From: Corynebacterium parakroppenstedtii
Lineage (GTDB): Bacteria > Actinomycetota > Actinomycetes > Mycobacteriales > Mycobacteriaceae
DNA: 64,000 nucleotides
Reading direction: 5' to 3'
NCBI RefSeq assembly: GCF_019754935.1
Contig: NZ_JAGSOA010000002.1
Coordinates: 62,001 to 126,000 of the forward strand
Below, piece after piece: positions 16,000 to 24,989 of the stretch. Under the pieces are notes generated by a model that did not search any database, was not told the DNA's origin, and saw only the letters and a list, made by a program, of their open reading frames with translations. The stretch's first letter is position 1; each line of letters begins with the position of its first letter. Both the position numbers and the translations under genes were made by a program.

Positions 16000-17151
16000 A
16001 TGGGATATTTTCCGAGAAATCAACTCGCATGGGCGATAGCAACGCCGGTTACGCGGCTAGTCGTAACCACCATCCCAATGGTGGCCGTGGTTGGAACGGC
16101 AGCGGTAGGAAAAAGCTATGCTGCCGGAGGTCTGATTTCTGGTAGTTACGCCGCGGGAGAAGCAGCGGGGGCAATATGGCTCACCCATAAGATGAAACAA
16201 GTTGCGATTGGTCGCGAATTAAGAACAATTTGCCTTGTCGGGGCCATGCTGCTGCTCGTATCTGGGGCAATACTGTGGTTTATTCCCTCTTTGTGGCTGG
16301 GTGCCACTTTAGCCATCCTTGTCCTTGGGGCGATTTCATCACCAATACCAGGTGTTCTCAGATCCTCTGCCACTCAAATGACAAGCAGTTCCCAGCGGAT
16401 ACTCGCGATTGACAATGTCGTGAATCAAATATGTTGGGTTCTGGGGCCAATCCTGGGTGTCGTGCTGGTTCACCAAACGAATACGGTAATTGCATACGTT
16501 TTCTTAGCGCTATTGTTACTTGGAGCAGCAGTAGTGGCCCCTCTTGCAATTCCCAGCAATTATCGCCATGAGTCTGGGGAGGGTGGAAAAGCATCATTTC
16601 GTCCCATCGCAGTTCCAGTTGTCGCGTCAGGTGTGATCATGGCTGTCACTGCGTCCTTCGACACACTGGTTCCTGGACTTTTGACCCACTGGTTTGGGTC
16701 AGATGAGAAAGCAAGTTTTGTCTTGGCTCTATTGGCTCTGGGGAGCGTTGTTGCTTCGTCGGTTTTCGGCATCAAGAAGTCGTGGCCGAGGCCCGAAGCA
16801 CTTGCGATGATCTCAACGGTGTTCATGATTGCCCTTTTAGCGACGGTAGGAAGCGTCCAGTCTTACTCAATCCTGCTAGGCATTGCAGTGCTCATAGGGG
16901 TTGTTCAGGCGCCATCCATGGTCTTAAGGCAAGTGATCGTATCTGATCTAGTCTCGCACAAACGTAGGGCATCCGCCTTTTCTCTGTTGTACGCTGCCGG
17001 CGGCATCGGCTACTCACTCGCGGCGGCCGTGACCCCTTGGACTGCCGATATGCTCTCAGCCCGCTGGGGATCGGCAGTAACTGCTGGGGCATGCCTCGCC
17101 ATCCTTGGATGGGCTGTTTGTCTTCAAGGAAAGCAGGCACCATCTGAGTGA
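16000..17151 (+). CDS. MFS transporter
   Basis: A 383-residue, all-helical membrane protein with about twelve segments in two halves split near residue 190 (YRHESGEGG loop). It resembles compact MFS efflux carriers: a GSYAAGEAAGAI turn between TM2 and TM3 and VSHKRRASAFSLLYAAGG in the second half. No substrate can be named. GAGGAGAA precedes the ATG. Codon use looks less GC-biased than in neighbours, and it sits between an IS remnant and a tRNA gene, so recent acquisition is likely. The 275 bases after it hold no convincing gene. Confidence 0.75.
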   Translation: MGYFPRNQLAWAIATPVTRLVVTTIPMVAVVGTAAVGKSYAAGGLISGSYAAGEAAGAIWLTHKMKQVAIGRELRTICLVGAMLLLVSGAILWFIPSLWLGATLAILVLGAISSPIPGVLRSSATQMTSSSQRILAIDNVVNQICWVLGPILGVVLVHQTNTVIAYVFLALLLLGAAVVAPLAIPSNYRHESGEGGKASFRPIAVPVVASGVIMAVTASFDTLVPGLLTHWFGSDEKASFVLALLALGSVVASSVFGIKKSWPRPEALAMISTVFMIALLATVGSVQSYSILLGIAVLIGVVQAPSMVLRQVIVSDLVSHKRRASAFSLLYAAGGIGYSLAAAVTPWTADMLSARWGSAVTAGACLAILGWAVCLQGKQAPSE

Positions 17152-17385
17152 AAGGTACGAAAGAGGTGGTAAATCATCATCTTTAGCCGTGTACAAACGG
17201 AACCCCTTACCGAGGCCGGAAGTCGATAGCAACACTTTCCTGGCTAAAGAGTCATGCGTAGTAGTTACCGAAGGAGTATCTGAGCTACACGTTCATTCGA
17301 AAGATAATACTGGTAGCGATTCGATGTTTCCGGATGTAGTTAATGGCTAATACGACAAAAAGTATGTCCCTACCTGCAGATACAC

Positions 17386-17413
17386 AAAAATCCCTGGCTA
17401 ATGGTGACCAGGG
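17386..17413 (-). terminator. terminator after tRNA-Ala
   Basis: A CCCTGG/CCAGGG hairpin with a 10-base loop. On the minus strand it is followed by ATTTTTG. It lies 13 bases past the tRNA 3' end. Confidence 0.7.
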
Positions 17414-17426
17414 AAAACAGTGTTTG

Positions 17427-17499
17427 TGGAGCATAGGGGAATCGAACCCCTGACCTACTCGATGCGAACGAGTCGCGCTACCAACTGCGCCAATGCCCC
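17427..17499 (-). tRNA. tRNA-Ala (anticodon CGC)
   Basis: A complete 73-base cloverleaf on the minus strand. The acceptor stem is GGGGCAT/ATGCTCC with one G-U pair, the D arm GCGC/GCGC, and the anticodon stem ACTCG/CGAGT around loop TTCGCAT, giving anticodon CGC for codon GCG. The T arm is AGGGG TTCGATT CCCCT, and the discriminator base is A. CCA is not encoded. Confidence 0.95.
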
Positions 17500-17594
17500 G
17501 CGGACCCCCAGCACTTTACTCCGAGGATCCGTGATCCCCAAAACAAACAGGTCGTTGCGTGCCAAGTGCTAGGGCCGATTCCCGCTGTAGCTCG

Positions 17595-18134
17595 TTAAGA
17601 CAGCTCGTCGGTGAGTGCCTTGGTGAAGGCCGGCAGGTCATGTGGGTTGCGTGAGGTAATCAATACCCAGTCATTCCCGGGGCAACGGAAGACTTCTTCG
17701 TCCACCCAGTGGGCACCCGCGTTCTCGAGGTCCGTACGAATGGACTGGTACGACGTCATGGTCTTGCCCTCGGTCAGTCCGGCGTCGATCAGCGCCCACG
17801 GTGCGTGGCAAATGGCGCCGATCGGCTTGTGGGCCGACGCGAACTCGTTAAGGATGCGCTGAGCCTCTGTGTCGATGCGAAGGGTGTCAGCGTTGACGGT
17901 TCCTCCGGGGAGAACGACCAGGTCGTAATCGTCGGCACTGATTTTGTCGAGGGTTGTGTCGGCCTTGACTGTGGATGCCCAGTCTTTGTCGCCGGTCACC
18001 GTTTGAATGTCGTTGCCCGAGTTGGAAGCGATGGTGACATCAATGCCTGCCGACGTTAAGGCGTCGCGCGGTGAAATAATTTCTGGCTCTTCGACGCCGA
18101 AATCAGTTGCGATGATGACTGCTTTCTTTGCCAT
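17595..18134 (-). CDS. DJ-1/PfpI family protein
   Basis: A 179-residue type 1 glutamine-amidotransferase-like protein of the PfpI/YhbO branch. It has a Rossmann-like start AVIIATDFGVEEPE with the acidic helper at Glu15/16, LVVLPGGTVNADTL, and the nucleophile elbow GAICHAPW with Cys109-His110. Members are proteases, deglycases or stress chaperones acting on oxidised or glycated targets; which applies is unknown. A run of purines (GAGGAGA) precedes the ATG. It is monocistronic by context. Confidence 0.9.
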   Translation of the reverse strand: MAKKAVIIATDFGVEEPEIISPRDALTSAGIDVTIASNSGNDIQTVTGDKDWASTVKADTTLDKISADDYDLVVLPGGTVNADTLRIDTEAQRILNEFASAHKPIGAICHAPWALIDAGLTEGKTMTSYQSIRTDLENAGAHWVDEEVFRCPGNDWVLITSRNPHDLPAFTKALTDELS

Positions 18135-18401
18135 GACGTTATCTCCTCAGAAACTCGACTAGGTTTTTGCGCGATTTTGTTGTGGAGAGCAGAAACCCCC
18201 TCTTTCCGGAGAAGAGAGCGCACCGCCGAGTTGATGCACGATCATTGGCGGTTCTGTTCCGCCCTCCCGGTTAGATCCAACACGTAAGAGTGAGATGTAT
18301 TCCATCACGTGTGGCGATGTGTGGCGTTAGCCCAGTGTTCCGATTTAGTTAAAAAAGTTAAAAACGTTGATTTTGGCCTAAAAAACGGTGAGAAAAATTG
18401 T

Positions 18402-18407
18402 TAGGGT
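18402..18407 (+). promoter_or_regulatory. -10 hexamer TAGGGT, leaderless DUF805 gene
   Basis: TAGGGT, then 7 bases and ATG at 18415. The AGGG next to it might instead serve as a ribosome site. Confidence 0.35.
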
Positions 18408-18414
18408 AGGGAAC

Positions 18415-18942
18415 ATGACTGATATGCAGCCATTCCCGTCGCAGAACGACACCCAACAATACGGAGCCACTACTCCAGGTAGATACCACGGCCCCGATGA
18501 TGCCCCTGAGTACGATGGTGAGCCACCATTGTCGCAGCCCTTCTACGGCGCAAGTTTGCCTGCAGCCGTCAGGAGATTCGTCACCAGAGCCTTTCGGTTT
18601 AAAGGACGCTCCTCAAGGTCCGAATTCTGGTGGGTTCAGCTGGTCTTGTTCATTATCAACGGTGCGTTTTTCATAGCGGCACTTAGTGCTGGTGTGGATC
18701 CGGATGATGTGACCAATCCAGTGGGACTCGCCAGCGCTGTCTTTAGTCTGATTATTTTGGTGCCGAGCCTTTCGCTCACGTGGCGACGCTTGCATGATGC
18801 TGGCTTTGCCGGACCGTGGTACTTCATTATCTTCACGGGTATTGGTGTTATAGCGTATTTCATCATGACGGTTTTCCCGTCGAGGCCCGAGAAGATGAAA
18901 GAAAAGTGGGACGACAAAGAAAATCTCTCACCTGCCGTCTGA
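18415..18942 (+). CDS. DUF805 family membrane protein
   Basis: A 175-residue protein. A polar Pro/Gln-rich N-terminus (about 50 residues) is followed by the DUF805 core: RFKGRSSRSEFWWVQLVLF, a second and third helix, the signature LTWRRLHDAGFAGPW, and a last helix. The family is widespread and of unknown role. The start at 18415 is preferred to a GTG 27 bases upstream because of the promoter position. A strong hairpin follows the stop. Confidence 0.85.
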   Translation: MTDMQPFPSQNDTQQYGATTPGRYHGPDDAPEYDGEPPLSQPFYGASLPAAVRRFVTRAFRFKGRSSRSEFWWVQLVLFIINGAFFIAALSAGVDPDDVTNPVGLASAVFSLIILVPSLSLTWRRLHDAGFAGPWYFIIFTGIGVIAYFIMTVFPSRPEKMKEKWDDKENLSPAV

Positions 18943-18960
18943 TAATCACGTAACTAAGAA

Positions 18961-18990
18961 AACACGTGACTGAGAAGAAAGTCACGTGTT
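18961..18990. terminator. 11-bp inverted repeat after the DUF805 gene
   Basis: Perfect arms AACACGTGACT/AGTCACGTGTT with an 8-base loop, 18 bases after the stop. There is no T-run, so it may be a transcript-stabilising hairpin or a factor-assisted terminator. Confidence 0.5.
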
Positions 18991-19015
18991 GAAGGACCCG
19001 AGAATTGGGCCTTGA

Positions 19016-19043
19016 CATGGCGGGGAAGCACAACCCCGCCATG
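19016..19043. terminator. 10-bp inverted repeat between convergent genes
   Basis: Perfect arms CATGGCGGGG/CCCCGCCATG with an 8-base loop, 18 bases past the stop of the minus-strand MFS gene. A short T-rich stretch follows on the plus strand only. It is probably shared by both converging transcripts. Confidence 0.5.
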
Positions 19044-19061
19044 ATTTGTATGAGATCGCCG

Positions 19062-20483
19062 TTAAATGTCTTCCAACGACCTTGACGACGACTTTGGCCC
19101 TGTCAATGCCAGCAATCCGGCGGCGACACCGGTCAGTGCAATCATCGCAAAGCCAGCGAAAAATGACGCCTGATTAACAACGAAGGGCAGGAGGAGTGAG
19201 CCAACAGCGCCACCGAGGTGACCACAACCATCTGCGATGGAGAACCCGCGGGCTCGCAAGGTGGTGGGGAAGGACTCTGCTGTGAAGGTGTAGCCCATCT
19301 GGAGGTAGGACCCCAGCGCCATAGAAGCCAAGAATGAACCAAGCGTAACCATAAACGCGCTAGCGAGCGTCGCAATACACAGCATGCCTGCCGCCCATAC
19401 GAGGGTGGAGACGAAAATGAGGTACTTACGCTCGAATTTATCTGAGATAAAGATCATGATGAGCGCGCCGGTTGGGTAGCCGATTGCGCCGATCGCGATG
19501 TACAGAATTGATCCAGCAATATCTTCACCGTGTGATGAAATGAGGTCAGGGGCATCACCTAGGAAGCCATAATTGCCGATGTACCACAGGAACCACATCA
19601 GGGCCATGACAATGGCCGTGCGCAGGTACTTTCCTTCAGTGAGTGACGGGGTGCTGTCTGTTCCGGTGAGCCCAAGGGAGCGATCCTGCCTCTCTTCTTC
19701 TTTTTCAACCTCTTTCCGGAATTCTTCGCGAATTTTCTGCCCTTTGCGCAACTGTTCAGGCGTGAAGTTCTCTTCCATCTTCTCGATGATCTTTTCGGCA
19801 TCATCGCATCGCCATTGGGAGATTAACCACCTGGGCGACTCAGGAAGCGCAAGGGCAAAGAGAACGCCGAAGACGCCGACAAGTGCGCCGATGAAGAATA
19901 GCCAGCGCCACCCGGTGTGGAAGTTCGGAACCAATGCTAGGGCGACGAACGGTGTGATCGCTTGACCAATAATGCCGACCATAAAGGTGGCGACGGAAAG
20001 CTTGCCGCGTTGGTTAGCTGGTGCAATTTCGCCGACGTAGGTGGAAGCTAAGTTGAGGGCTGCTCCCACACCCATGCCGGTTAAAAAGCGCCAGAGCGAC
20101 AAGTCCCACACCGTGAAAGAGAATCCGCAGAGGAGAGATCCCGCTCCGGAAAAAACGAGGGAACCGATGAAAGAGACTTTCCTTCCCTTCGCGTCAGAGA
20201 GCCAGCCAGCGAGGAGTGAGCCAATAATGTAGCCCACGAGACCAACGGCCAGGGCCACGAACAAAGACATGTCCTGGCCCAGATTCATTTGCTCGTCGAT
20301 AGCTGGCATGGCGAAACCGATATCGCTGATGTCATAAAAAACGAAGAAATATGCGATACCGATAACGAAAAAATCACGCTTGCGCAGTGGCCAAGCAGGG
20401 AAGCGATCCATGCGGGCCAAGAGCTCACGACCGCGTTCGGTAGTGGATTGTTCGAATGTGGTGCCAGTTAGTTCATCGGCCAT
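19062..20483 (-). CDS. MFS transporter, metabolite:H+ symporter type
   Basis: A 473-residue 12-helix MFS carrier. It has GSLLAGWLSDAKGRK, the family motif A between TM2 and TM3, WRWLFFIGA and ALPESPRWLIS before a long charged central loop (about 230-300) with a Glu/Lys/Arg-rich coiled segment, and matching motifs in the second half. The substrate is probably a sugar acid or organic anion but cannot be fixed. The ATG at 20483 has GGAGG 8 bases upstream; the frame runs 66 bases further without similarity. The 301 bases upstream hold no gene. Confidence 0.87.
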   Translation of the reverse strand: MADELTGTTFEQSTTERGRELLARMDRFPAWPLRKRDFFVIGIAYFFVFYDISDIGFAMPAIDEQMNLGQDMSLFVALAVGLVGYIIGSLLAGWLSDAKGRKVSFIGSLVFSGAGSLLCGFSFTVWDLSLWRFLTGMGVGAALNLASTYVGEIAPANQRGKLSVATFMVGIIGQAITPFVALALVPNFHTGWRWLFFIGALVGVFGVLFALALPESPRWLISQWRCDDAEKIIEKMEENFTPEQLRKGQKIREEFRKEVEKEEERQDRSLGLTGTDSTPSLTEGKYLRTAIVMALMWFLWYIGNYGFLGDAPDLISSHGEDIAGSILYIAIGAIGYPTGALIMIFISDKFERKYLIFVSTLVWAAGMLCIATLASAFMVTLGSFLASMALGSYLQMGYTFTAESFPTTLRARGFSIADGCGHLGGAVGSLLLPFVVNQASFFAGFAMIALTGVAAGLLALTGPKSSSRSLEDI

Positions 20484-20708
20484 GATAAGTCGCCTCCAAA
20501 AGTAGGCAGATGAATGAAATATCTGCACCGTGTCTTGTGGACAGGGCATGGTGCGTATAGAAATGGTCAGCTAACAGCGGATGCTGGGGTTGAAAATCGG
20601 CGTCAACCAGTGAGAGGCGTTGTTGCTGACCCACTGTCTCCAGCCTAGTTTTTGGGCTGCGCACCCAAGTTTTTCTGAAAGATAAAAAACAAAACCACCC
20701 TATTTAAG

Positions 20709-20749
20709 GTGTGGGAATGAGGTATTGATTCCGAGCAAAGTGTGGGAAT
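20709..20749. repeat. two copies of GTGTGGGAAT, 32 bases apart
   Basis: The first copy is at 20709-20718; the second, AGTGTGGGAAT, ends at 20749. The spacing is close to three helical turns in the gap between the MFS gene and the esterase gene. It could be a pair of regulator sites. No known motif is matched. Confidence 0.25.
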
Positions 20750-20784
20750 TGGCGCTGCTTCTCATAACGCGCTTTTTGGGAGCG

Positions 20785-22089
20785 CTACCGCGTCGCAATG
20801 AAGCAGAGTCCCCGCGTTAGTGCTCCCCGCCACGCTGCAGGATCGTGCCCATGCGTCGATACATCGAAGTGGCAGCGAATATGGGCTCGTTCCAGCCCCT
20901 CGACGACCGCGCGCGCATGAGACTCCATAAACCCTTCGCCGGTTCCCACGTCGAAGAAGAACCGTGAATTATCCTGCGCGAGTGCCGCCAAAGTGGCTTG
21001 GTGCTGGAGCTTCTCCGCGATGAGCCCGCCAAGTGGGCCGGGTAGCCGCGGCCCCTGTCGCGTCGGAAACCAGAAGGATGCCGAACACCCGATAGCGGCA
21101 TGGAACGTTTCGGGGTTTTCAATGACGCAGTCGGTAGCGCATAGCCCGCCAAGGCTCTGGCCAGCAACAATGACGTAGGGGTCGGCAATGTCATAGTCGC
21201 GCGTGATGGCGGGGATGAGGTCGTCCTGGAGCGCACGCCTCCAGGCGACGTTACAGCCAAGGTCGCGGAGGCGGTTCTGTCCGCGCGCTGGGGAATCTGT
21301 CGTTTCGACGGCTACCGCAGTGACCTCGGGAATGCTGCCGCTGGTCTCGAGCGCGCGGAGCGCATAATCAAAACCAGTGTGCGCCTCGTACCAGTCTTGC
21401 CCGTCGAGAAGAATGAGCAGCCACGGTCGCCGTCGGGAATTATCGCTTCGATTGCCGACGGGAGTCCTCACCCACACATGTCTGCCCTGGAAAAATCCCG
21501 ACGGCGAGTGCCATGTGTAGGGGGTAAACCCGGCAGTCGTGGTGCCAGCAGGTGCGTCGGATGTGTTCGCGGTGTCCCAACCAGGCTCGGGCAAGGCATC
21601 ATCGAGCCGAACAATCCCGGATGACTTCGCGCGGTAGGAATGGTCAGCATCGGGTGGGGGCTGTGACGATCGTCGTGATCGTAGAGGAGGTATCTGGGCG
21701 CGCGGATCGACCACCATGAGTTTCATGAGGGCTTTCCAGCGTGCCCGAAAATCGATCTGTTGATCAGGATCGTCGTGACGGGGAGTCTCCACGACCTCGT
21801 CGGGAACCGTTTCTGCAGGCATGATGTAGTAGGAGCCGCAGAGGTCCGACGGGACGGTCACCGTGAATGACCACCACCCATCGTGGTGATCCGTCATCCG
21901 GTGGAGGGCAGCATCGTGGTGATCATGAACTCCAGAGAGGTGGAAAAACACTGTGTCATAGCGACGACGATGGCCGTCGCCACGCGACAGTGATGTTTGC
22001 GCGTCAGGGGCTTGCGGTTCCTGCCACCAGAAAACCAAGGTTCGAGTAGTGGCAGTCGGCCCGGGGCAAACAACGGGATTTGATCTCAA
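20785..22089 (-). CDS. enterochelin esterase-like alpha/beta hydrolase
   Basis: A 434-residue protein of the Fes/esterase D-like group. An N-terminal immunoglobulin-like region (about 15-100, FHLSGVHDHHD, GWWSFTVTVP) is followed by a linker and an esterase domain. This domain has WLLILLDGQDWYE, the nucleophile elbow AGQSLGG with Ser312, and STHGHDPAAW with the likely catalytic His. Such enzymes open ferric siderophores in the cytoplasm. It starts with TTG 19 bases after the stop of a siderophore-type binding protein and has no ribosome site of its own, so it is probably translationally coupled. Confidence 0.8.
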   Translation of the reverse strand: MRSNPVVCPGPTATTRTLVFWWQEPQAPDAQTSLSRGDGHRRRYDTVFFHLSGVHDHHDAALHRMTDHHDGWWSFTVTVPSDLCGSYYIMPAETVPDEVVETPRHDDPDQQIDFRARWKALMKLMVVDPRAQIPPLRSRRSSQPPPDADHSYRAKSSGIVRLDDALPEPGWDTANTSDAPAGTTTAGFTPYTWHSPSGFFQGRHVWVRTPVGNRSDNSRRRPWLLILLDGQDWYEAHTGFDYALRALETSGSIPEVTAVAVETTDSPARGQNRLRDLGCNVAWRRALQDDLIPAITRDYDIADPYVIVAGQSLGGLCATDCVIENPETFHAAIGCSASFWFPTRQGPRLPGPLGGLIAEKLQHQATLAALAQDNSRFFFDVGTGEGFMESHARAVVEGLERAHIRCHFDVSTHGHDPAAWRGALTRGLCFIATR

Positions 22090-22108
22090 CGAAGCGGGAG
22101 GCGGAGTC

Positions 22109-23173
22109 TTAATCGAACAGGTCCTCTAAACGGTCAATCATGGCCAGTGAGCTGTAGTAATCCATCCGGAACGTGTCAGTGCCCATGGAATACACGGACT
22201 TGTTCTTCACAGCGGGGGTATCGGCCAGCACCGGATTGCTCTTATATGCATCCACGGCTTTATCATCTGCGGCGAAGAGGAACGCGGTCTTGCCGGTGGC
22301 CGCCGTCGGTAGATTTTCAGCGGAGACCACATAAACGTCAGATCGCTGGCCCATCGAATTCGCCCCGCGTGCGCTTTCCGGAACGTCGGCAAGGGTGAAA
22401 CCGAGCTTGGTGAGCAGCTTGCCCTGTGCAGACTCTTTTGTCCACACACGTGCCGACTTGTTTTGCGGGGTGTATACCAACGGCGTGACCGGTTGCGCAG
22501 GCTTCTTGATCTCATCACGAGCCTTAGCCACGGTGTCATCAAACTTCTTGATGACGTTAGAGGTTTTCTTCTCGAGGCCTGTCGCTTTCCCGAGCATCGT
22601 GGCGACATCCTGCCAGTCCTTATCGGAGTAGTCGATCATCACCGTGGGGACAGCCTCTGAAATCTGTTCATAGAGGTCAGGGGTGGCGTCCTGGCCAGTC
22701 GAGGACATCACAACCAGGTCAGGTTTTTCAGCAAGGATGGACTCCGCCGAGGGGTTGAGATCCAGGACCTTCACATGCTCTTTGTCCGCAACCTGGGACC
22801 ACTGAGTGAAGAAACCGTTGTCATCTGTGAGAGGTGTGCCCTTTTGTCCGCCTGCTGACGCTACGACCGGTGCACCAATGGCAAGCAAGGAACCAGTCAG
22901 CGTCACTGCAGCCGAGACGACCTTTTTCGGCTTGGCCGGGATCTTGACTTCCCCGTGATCGGTGGCCACAGTGCGTGGCCACGTTTCGTTGGCCTGTGCG
23001 GATGAGCTCTGACCTGATTCAGAAGCGGAAGAAGAGGCCGTATCCGATGATGATTGGGTTGAATCCTCATTGCGTGAGCATGCGGCAGTACCCATGATGA
23101 GTGATACGGCGAGTGTTGACGCCAAAACCGCCCGCACTGAGCGCAAGCGATGGGGAGACCTGAAACGGGACAC
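22109..23173 (-). CDS. iron-siderophore ABC transporter substrate-binding lipoprotein
   Basis: A 354-residue FepB/FhuD-type binding protein. A signal peptide ends at TAAC with the lipid-carrying Cys32, followed by a Ser-rich linker. The two lobes carry KKVVSAAVTLTGSLLAIGAP, LNPSAESILAEKPDLVV (family signature) and TVMIDYSDKDW. The GTG at 23173 is chosen for its AAGGAG site 9 bases upstream; the frame continues 30 bases to a TTG. No permease or ATPase gene is next to it, so it must share a transporter encoded elsewhere. The next gene is a siderophore-esterase-like hydrolase. Confidence 0.85.
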   Translation of the reverse strand: MSRFRSPHRLRSVRAVLASTLAVSLIMGTAACSRNEDSTQSSSDTASSSASESGQSSSAQANETWPRTVATDHGEVKIPAKPKKVVSAAVTLTGSLLAIGAPVVASAGGQKGTPLTDDNGFFTQWSQVADKEHVKVLDLNPSAESILAEKPDLVVMSSTGQDATPDLYEQISEAVPTVMIDYSDKDWQDVATMLGKATGLEKKTSNVIKKFDDTVAKARDEIKKPAQPVTPLVYTPQNKSARVWTKESAQGKLLTKLGFTLADVPESARGANSMGQRSDVYVVSAENLPTAATGKTAFLFAADDKAVDAYKSNPVLADTPAVKNKSVYSMGTDTFRMDYYSSLAMIDRLEDLFD

Positions 23174-23236
23174 GAAGGCGACTCCTTCTAGAGAAACAAA
23201 CAAATGAGGGTCCCCATACTACTGGACGTGCAAAAG

Positions 23237-23256
23237 TAAAGATAGCCTCAAATTTA
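23237..23256 (-). promoter_or_regulatory. weak DtxR-like box upstream of the binding-protein gene
   Basis: On the minus strand this contains TGAGGCTATCT, partly matching the iron-box core TTAGGCTAACC. It lies about 65-80 bases before the start. The match is imperfect; iron control is expected from the gene type more than shown by this site. Confidence 0.25.
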
Positions 23257-23320
23257 GAGCCGTAATGTGCTGCAGGTTTATCTTTTAACCGCGTCGGATT
23301 AACCCCTCGGATTAACTCGG

Positions 23321-23995
23321 TCAGATCAGCCCCGTCGTCTCCGTTAAATACTCCAAAATCGCGCGTACTCGGCGGTTATCTTCACCCGGTTCGAGATTGA
23401 GCTTTAGGAAAATATTGGACACATGTTTTGCCACCGCGGCACCAGAAAGGAACAGGTCCTGCGCTATTTCGGCATTGGATTTACCACGCGCCATGAGTTC
23501 CATCACTTCACGTTCGCGCGCAGTGAGCAGCCGCAAACCTGATCTGCCGGACTTCATCAATGCTGTCGCAACATCCGGATCGATGACCACTCCGCCCTGC
23601 GCGACGATCGTGATGGACTCCAGGAAGTCTTTGACTTTTCCGATCCGATCTTTCAGCAAGTAGCCCGTGCCCGCACCGTGGAAGGTTCCAGGAGTGAAGA
23701 GTTCACGCGCATAAGCAGGAGCCACGTATTGGGAGAGCACCATGATGCTTAACGACGGAAAGCGCTCGCGCAACTGAAGGGCAGCCCGTAGGCCATCTTC
23801 GCGCATGTCAGGAGGCATACGTACGTCGGTAATGAGGAGATCAGGTAAAGCGTAATCGTCACCGAGGGTGGTTACGGCGTCGAGTAATTCCGTGGCAGAC
23901 GTCGGCTTTGCAATAACCTCATATCCGCGTTTTTCAACTAACCCTGCGACGCCTTCGCGCAACAAGGCGGAATCGTCGGCGATGACAATTTTCAT
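23321..23995 (-). CDS. NarL/FixJ-family response regulator
   Basis: A 224-residue regulator. The receiver domain (1-125) has acidic pair Asp7/Asp8, phosphorylation site Asp57 (LLITDVRMPP) and a lysine in YLLKDRIG. The LuxR-type helix-turn-helix (about 155-220) reads LTAREREVMELMARGKSNAE. Its ATG overlaps the kinase stop as TAATG. The pair diverges from an ABC exporter operon, the usual target of such regulators. Confidence 0.93.
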   Translation of the reverse strand: MKIVIADDSALLREGVAGLVEKRGYEVIAKPTSATELLDAVTTLGDDYALPDLLITDVRMPPDMREDGLRAALQLRERFPSLSIMVLSQYVAPAYARELFTPGTFHGAGTGYLLKDRIGKVKDFLESITIVAQGGVVIDPDVATALMKSGRSGLRLLTAREREVMELMARGKSNAEIAQDLFLSGAAVAKHVSNIFLKLNLEPGEDNRRVRAILEYLTETTGLI

Positions 23996-24858
23996 TATGA
24001 ATCCCCACCAACCTGGTTCACATTCCGACCGGACGTCGCGGAAGTAGACCCCGCGGAAGCAGCCGTGGAAGTAGTCGTAGAAGCGGTCGCGGCACTAGGG
24101 GAGTCGGCCGTGGGATATCCGCTCTGCCCGCGGTTGAGCATGACGGGAATCGACGCAATCACCGTCGTTGGCCCACCCACCGGCGAGTTCAGCTGCATCG
24201 AGCCTCCGAAGGCGGCCAAGCGCTCACGCATTCCCGATAATCCCGGGCCCAGGCGAGCTCCGCCGCCCCCCTCGTCGACAATAGAAATCCGTAAATCCTG
24301 GTCAGAGACCAAAAGCACGGTCACGGGCGCGCCGGGAGCATACTTTGCAGCATTGGTCAGGCACTCGGCACAGAAGAAATAGGCCGACGCCAGCACACTG
24401 GGCTGAAGCTCAGGGAGTGGATGCGGACAATGCACGGCGATATTCGAGCCATATGATTCGGCTATCTCCTGAACGGCGGCATATAAGCCCTGGTCGCGCA
24501 GCACTTGCGGATGAATACCGTGGACAGTCCGGCGGAGAGCATGAAGCCCATCGTCAAGGTGCGAGCGCGTCTCCTCAAGGAGCTGCTGTAACTCTGGGCT
24601 CCCATTCTCTGCCTCAAGTTCGGCTTCCCCGAGCTTAAGAGACGCAGCCACAAAATACTGCTGAGCCCCATCGTGAAGGTCATTTTCTATGCGACGCCGC
24701 TCGACTTCATAAGCATCGGCAATTGCCCGGCGCGACGCCGTCAATTCGTTAATGCGCTCGGCAGCCACACTTTCATGCGACCGTGAACCAGCGGACCGGT
24801 CCCGAGGCCGTAAGTGGTGCGATAATCGTTGCCAGGCTGATAATGCCATGTGTGCCAT
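23995..24858 (-). CDS. histidine kinase of the NarL-partner type, no membrane domain
   Basis: A 287-residue HisKA_3 kinase. A predicted helix (about 33-50) leads into EVERRRIENDLHDGAQQ with phospho-accepting His62. The ATPase domain follows: ECLTNAAKYAP (N box), VDEGGGGARLGPGLSGMRERL (G boxes). The C-terminal ~40 residues are Ala/Ser/Thr-rich. Most relatives have N-terminal membrane helices; none are present here and the upstream 130 bases do not encode any. It may sense a cytoplasmic or partner-borne signal. It is coupled to the regulator gene. Confidence 0.88.
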   Translation of the reverse strand: MAHMALSAWQRLSHHLRPRDRSAGSRSHESVAAERINELTASRRAIADAYEVERRRIENDLHDGAQQYFVAASLKLGEAELEAENGSPELQQLLEETRSHLDDGLHALRRTVHGIHPQVLRDQGLYAAVQEIAESYGSNIAVHCPHPLPELQPSVLASAYFFCAECLTNAAKYAPGAPVTVLLVSDQDLRISIVDEGGGGARLGPGLSGMRERLAAFGGSMQLNSPVGGPTTVIASIPVMLNRGQSGYPTADSPSAATASTTTSTAASAGSTSATSGRNVNQVGGDS

Positions 24859-24989
24859 GATAAAAACTTAAACCCCGCGTGAGTAGCGGCCGCACCCTCA
24901 CCACCAGCGATGGGGGTAGTGCTAGATCTACCACGATTCGGGCGCTAGAGCTGTGGTGAACTCGTTGGACAAACTGTGAAATAGGTGCC

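Noticed and set aside
17105..17350. ORF overlapping the end of the MFS gene and the gap before tRNA-Ala
   Set aside because: The first part is the MFS gene in another frame. The second part has plausible composition but no start with a ribosome site and no recognisable family.
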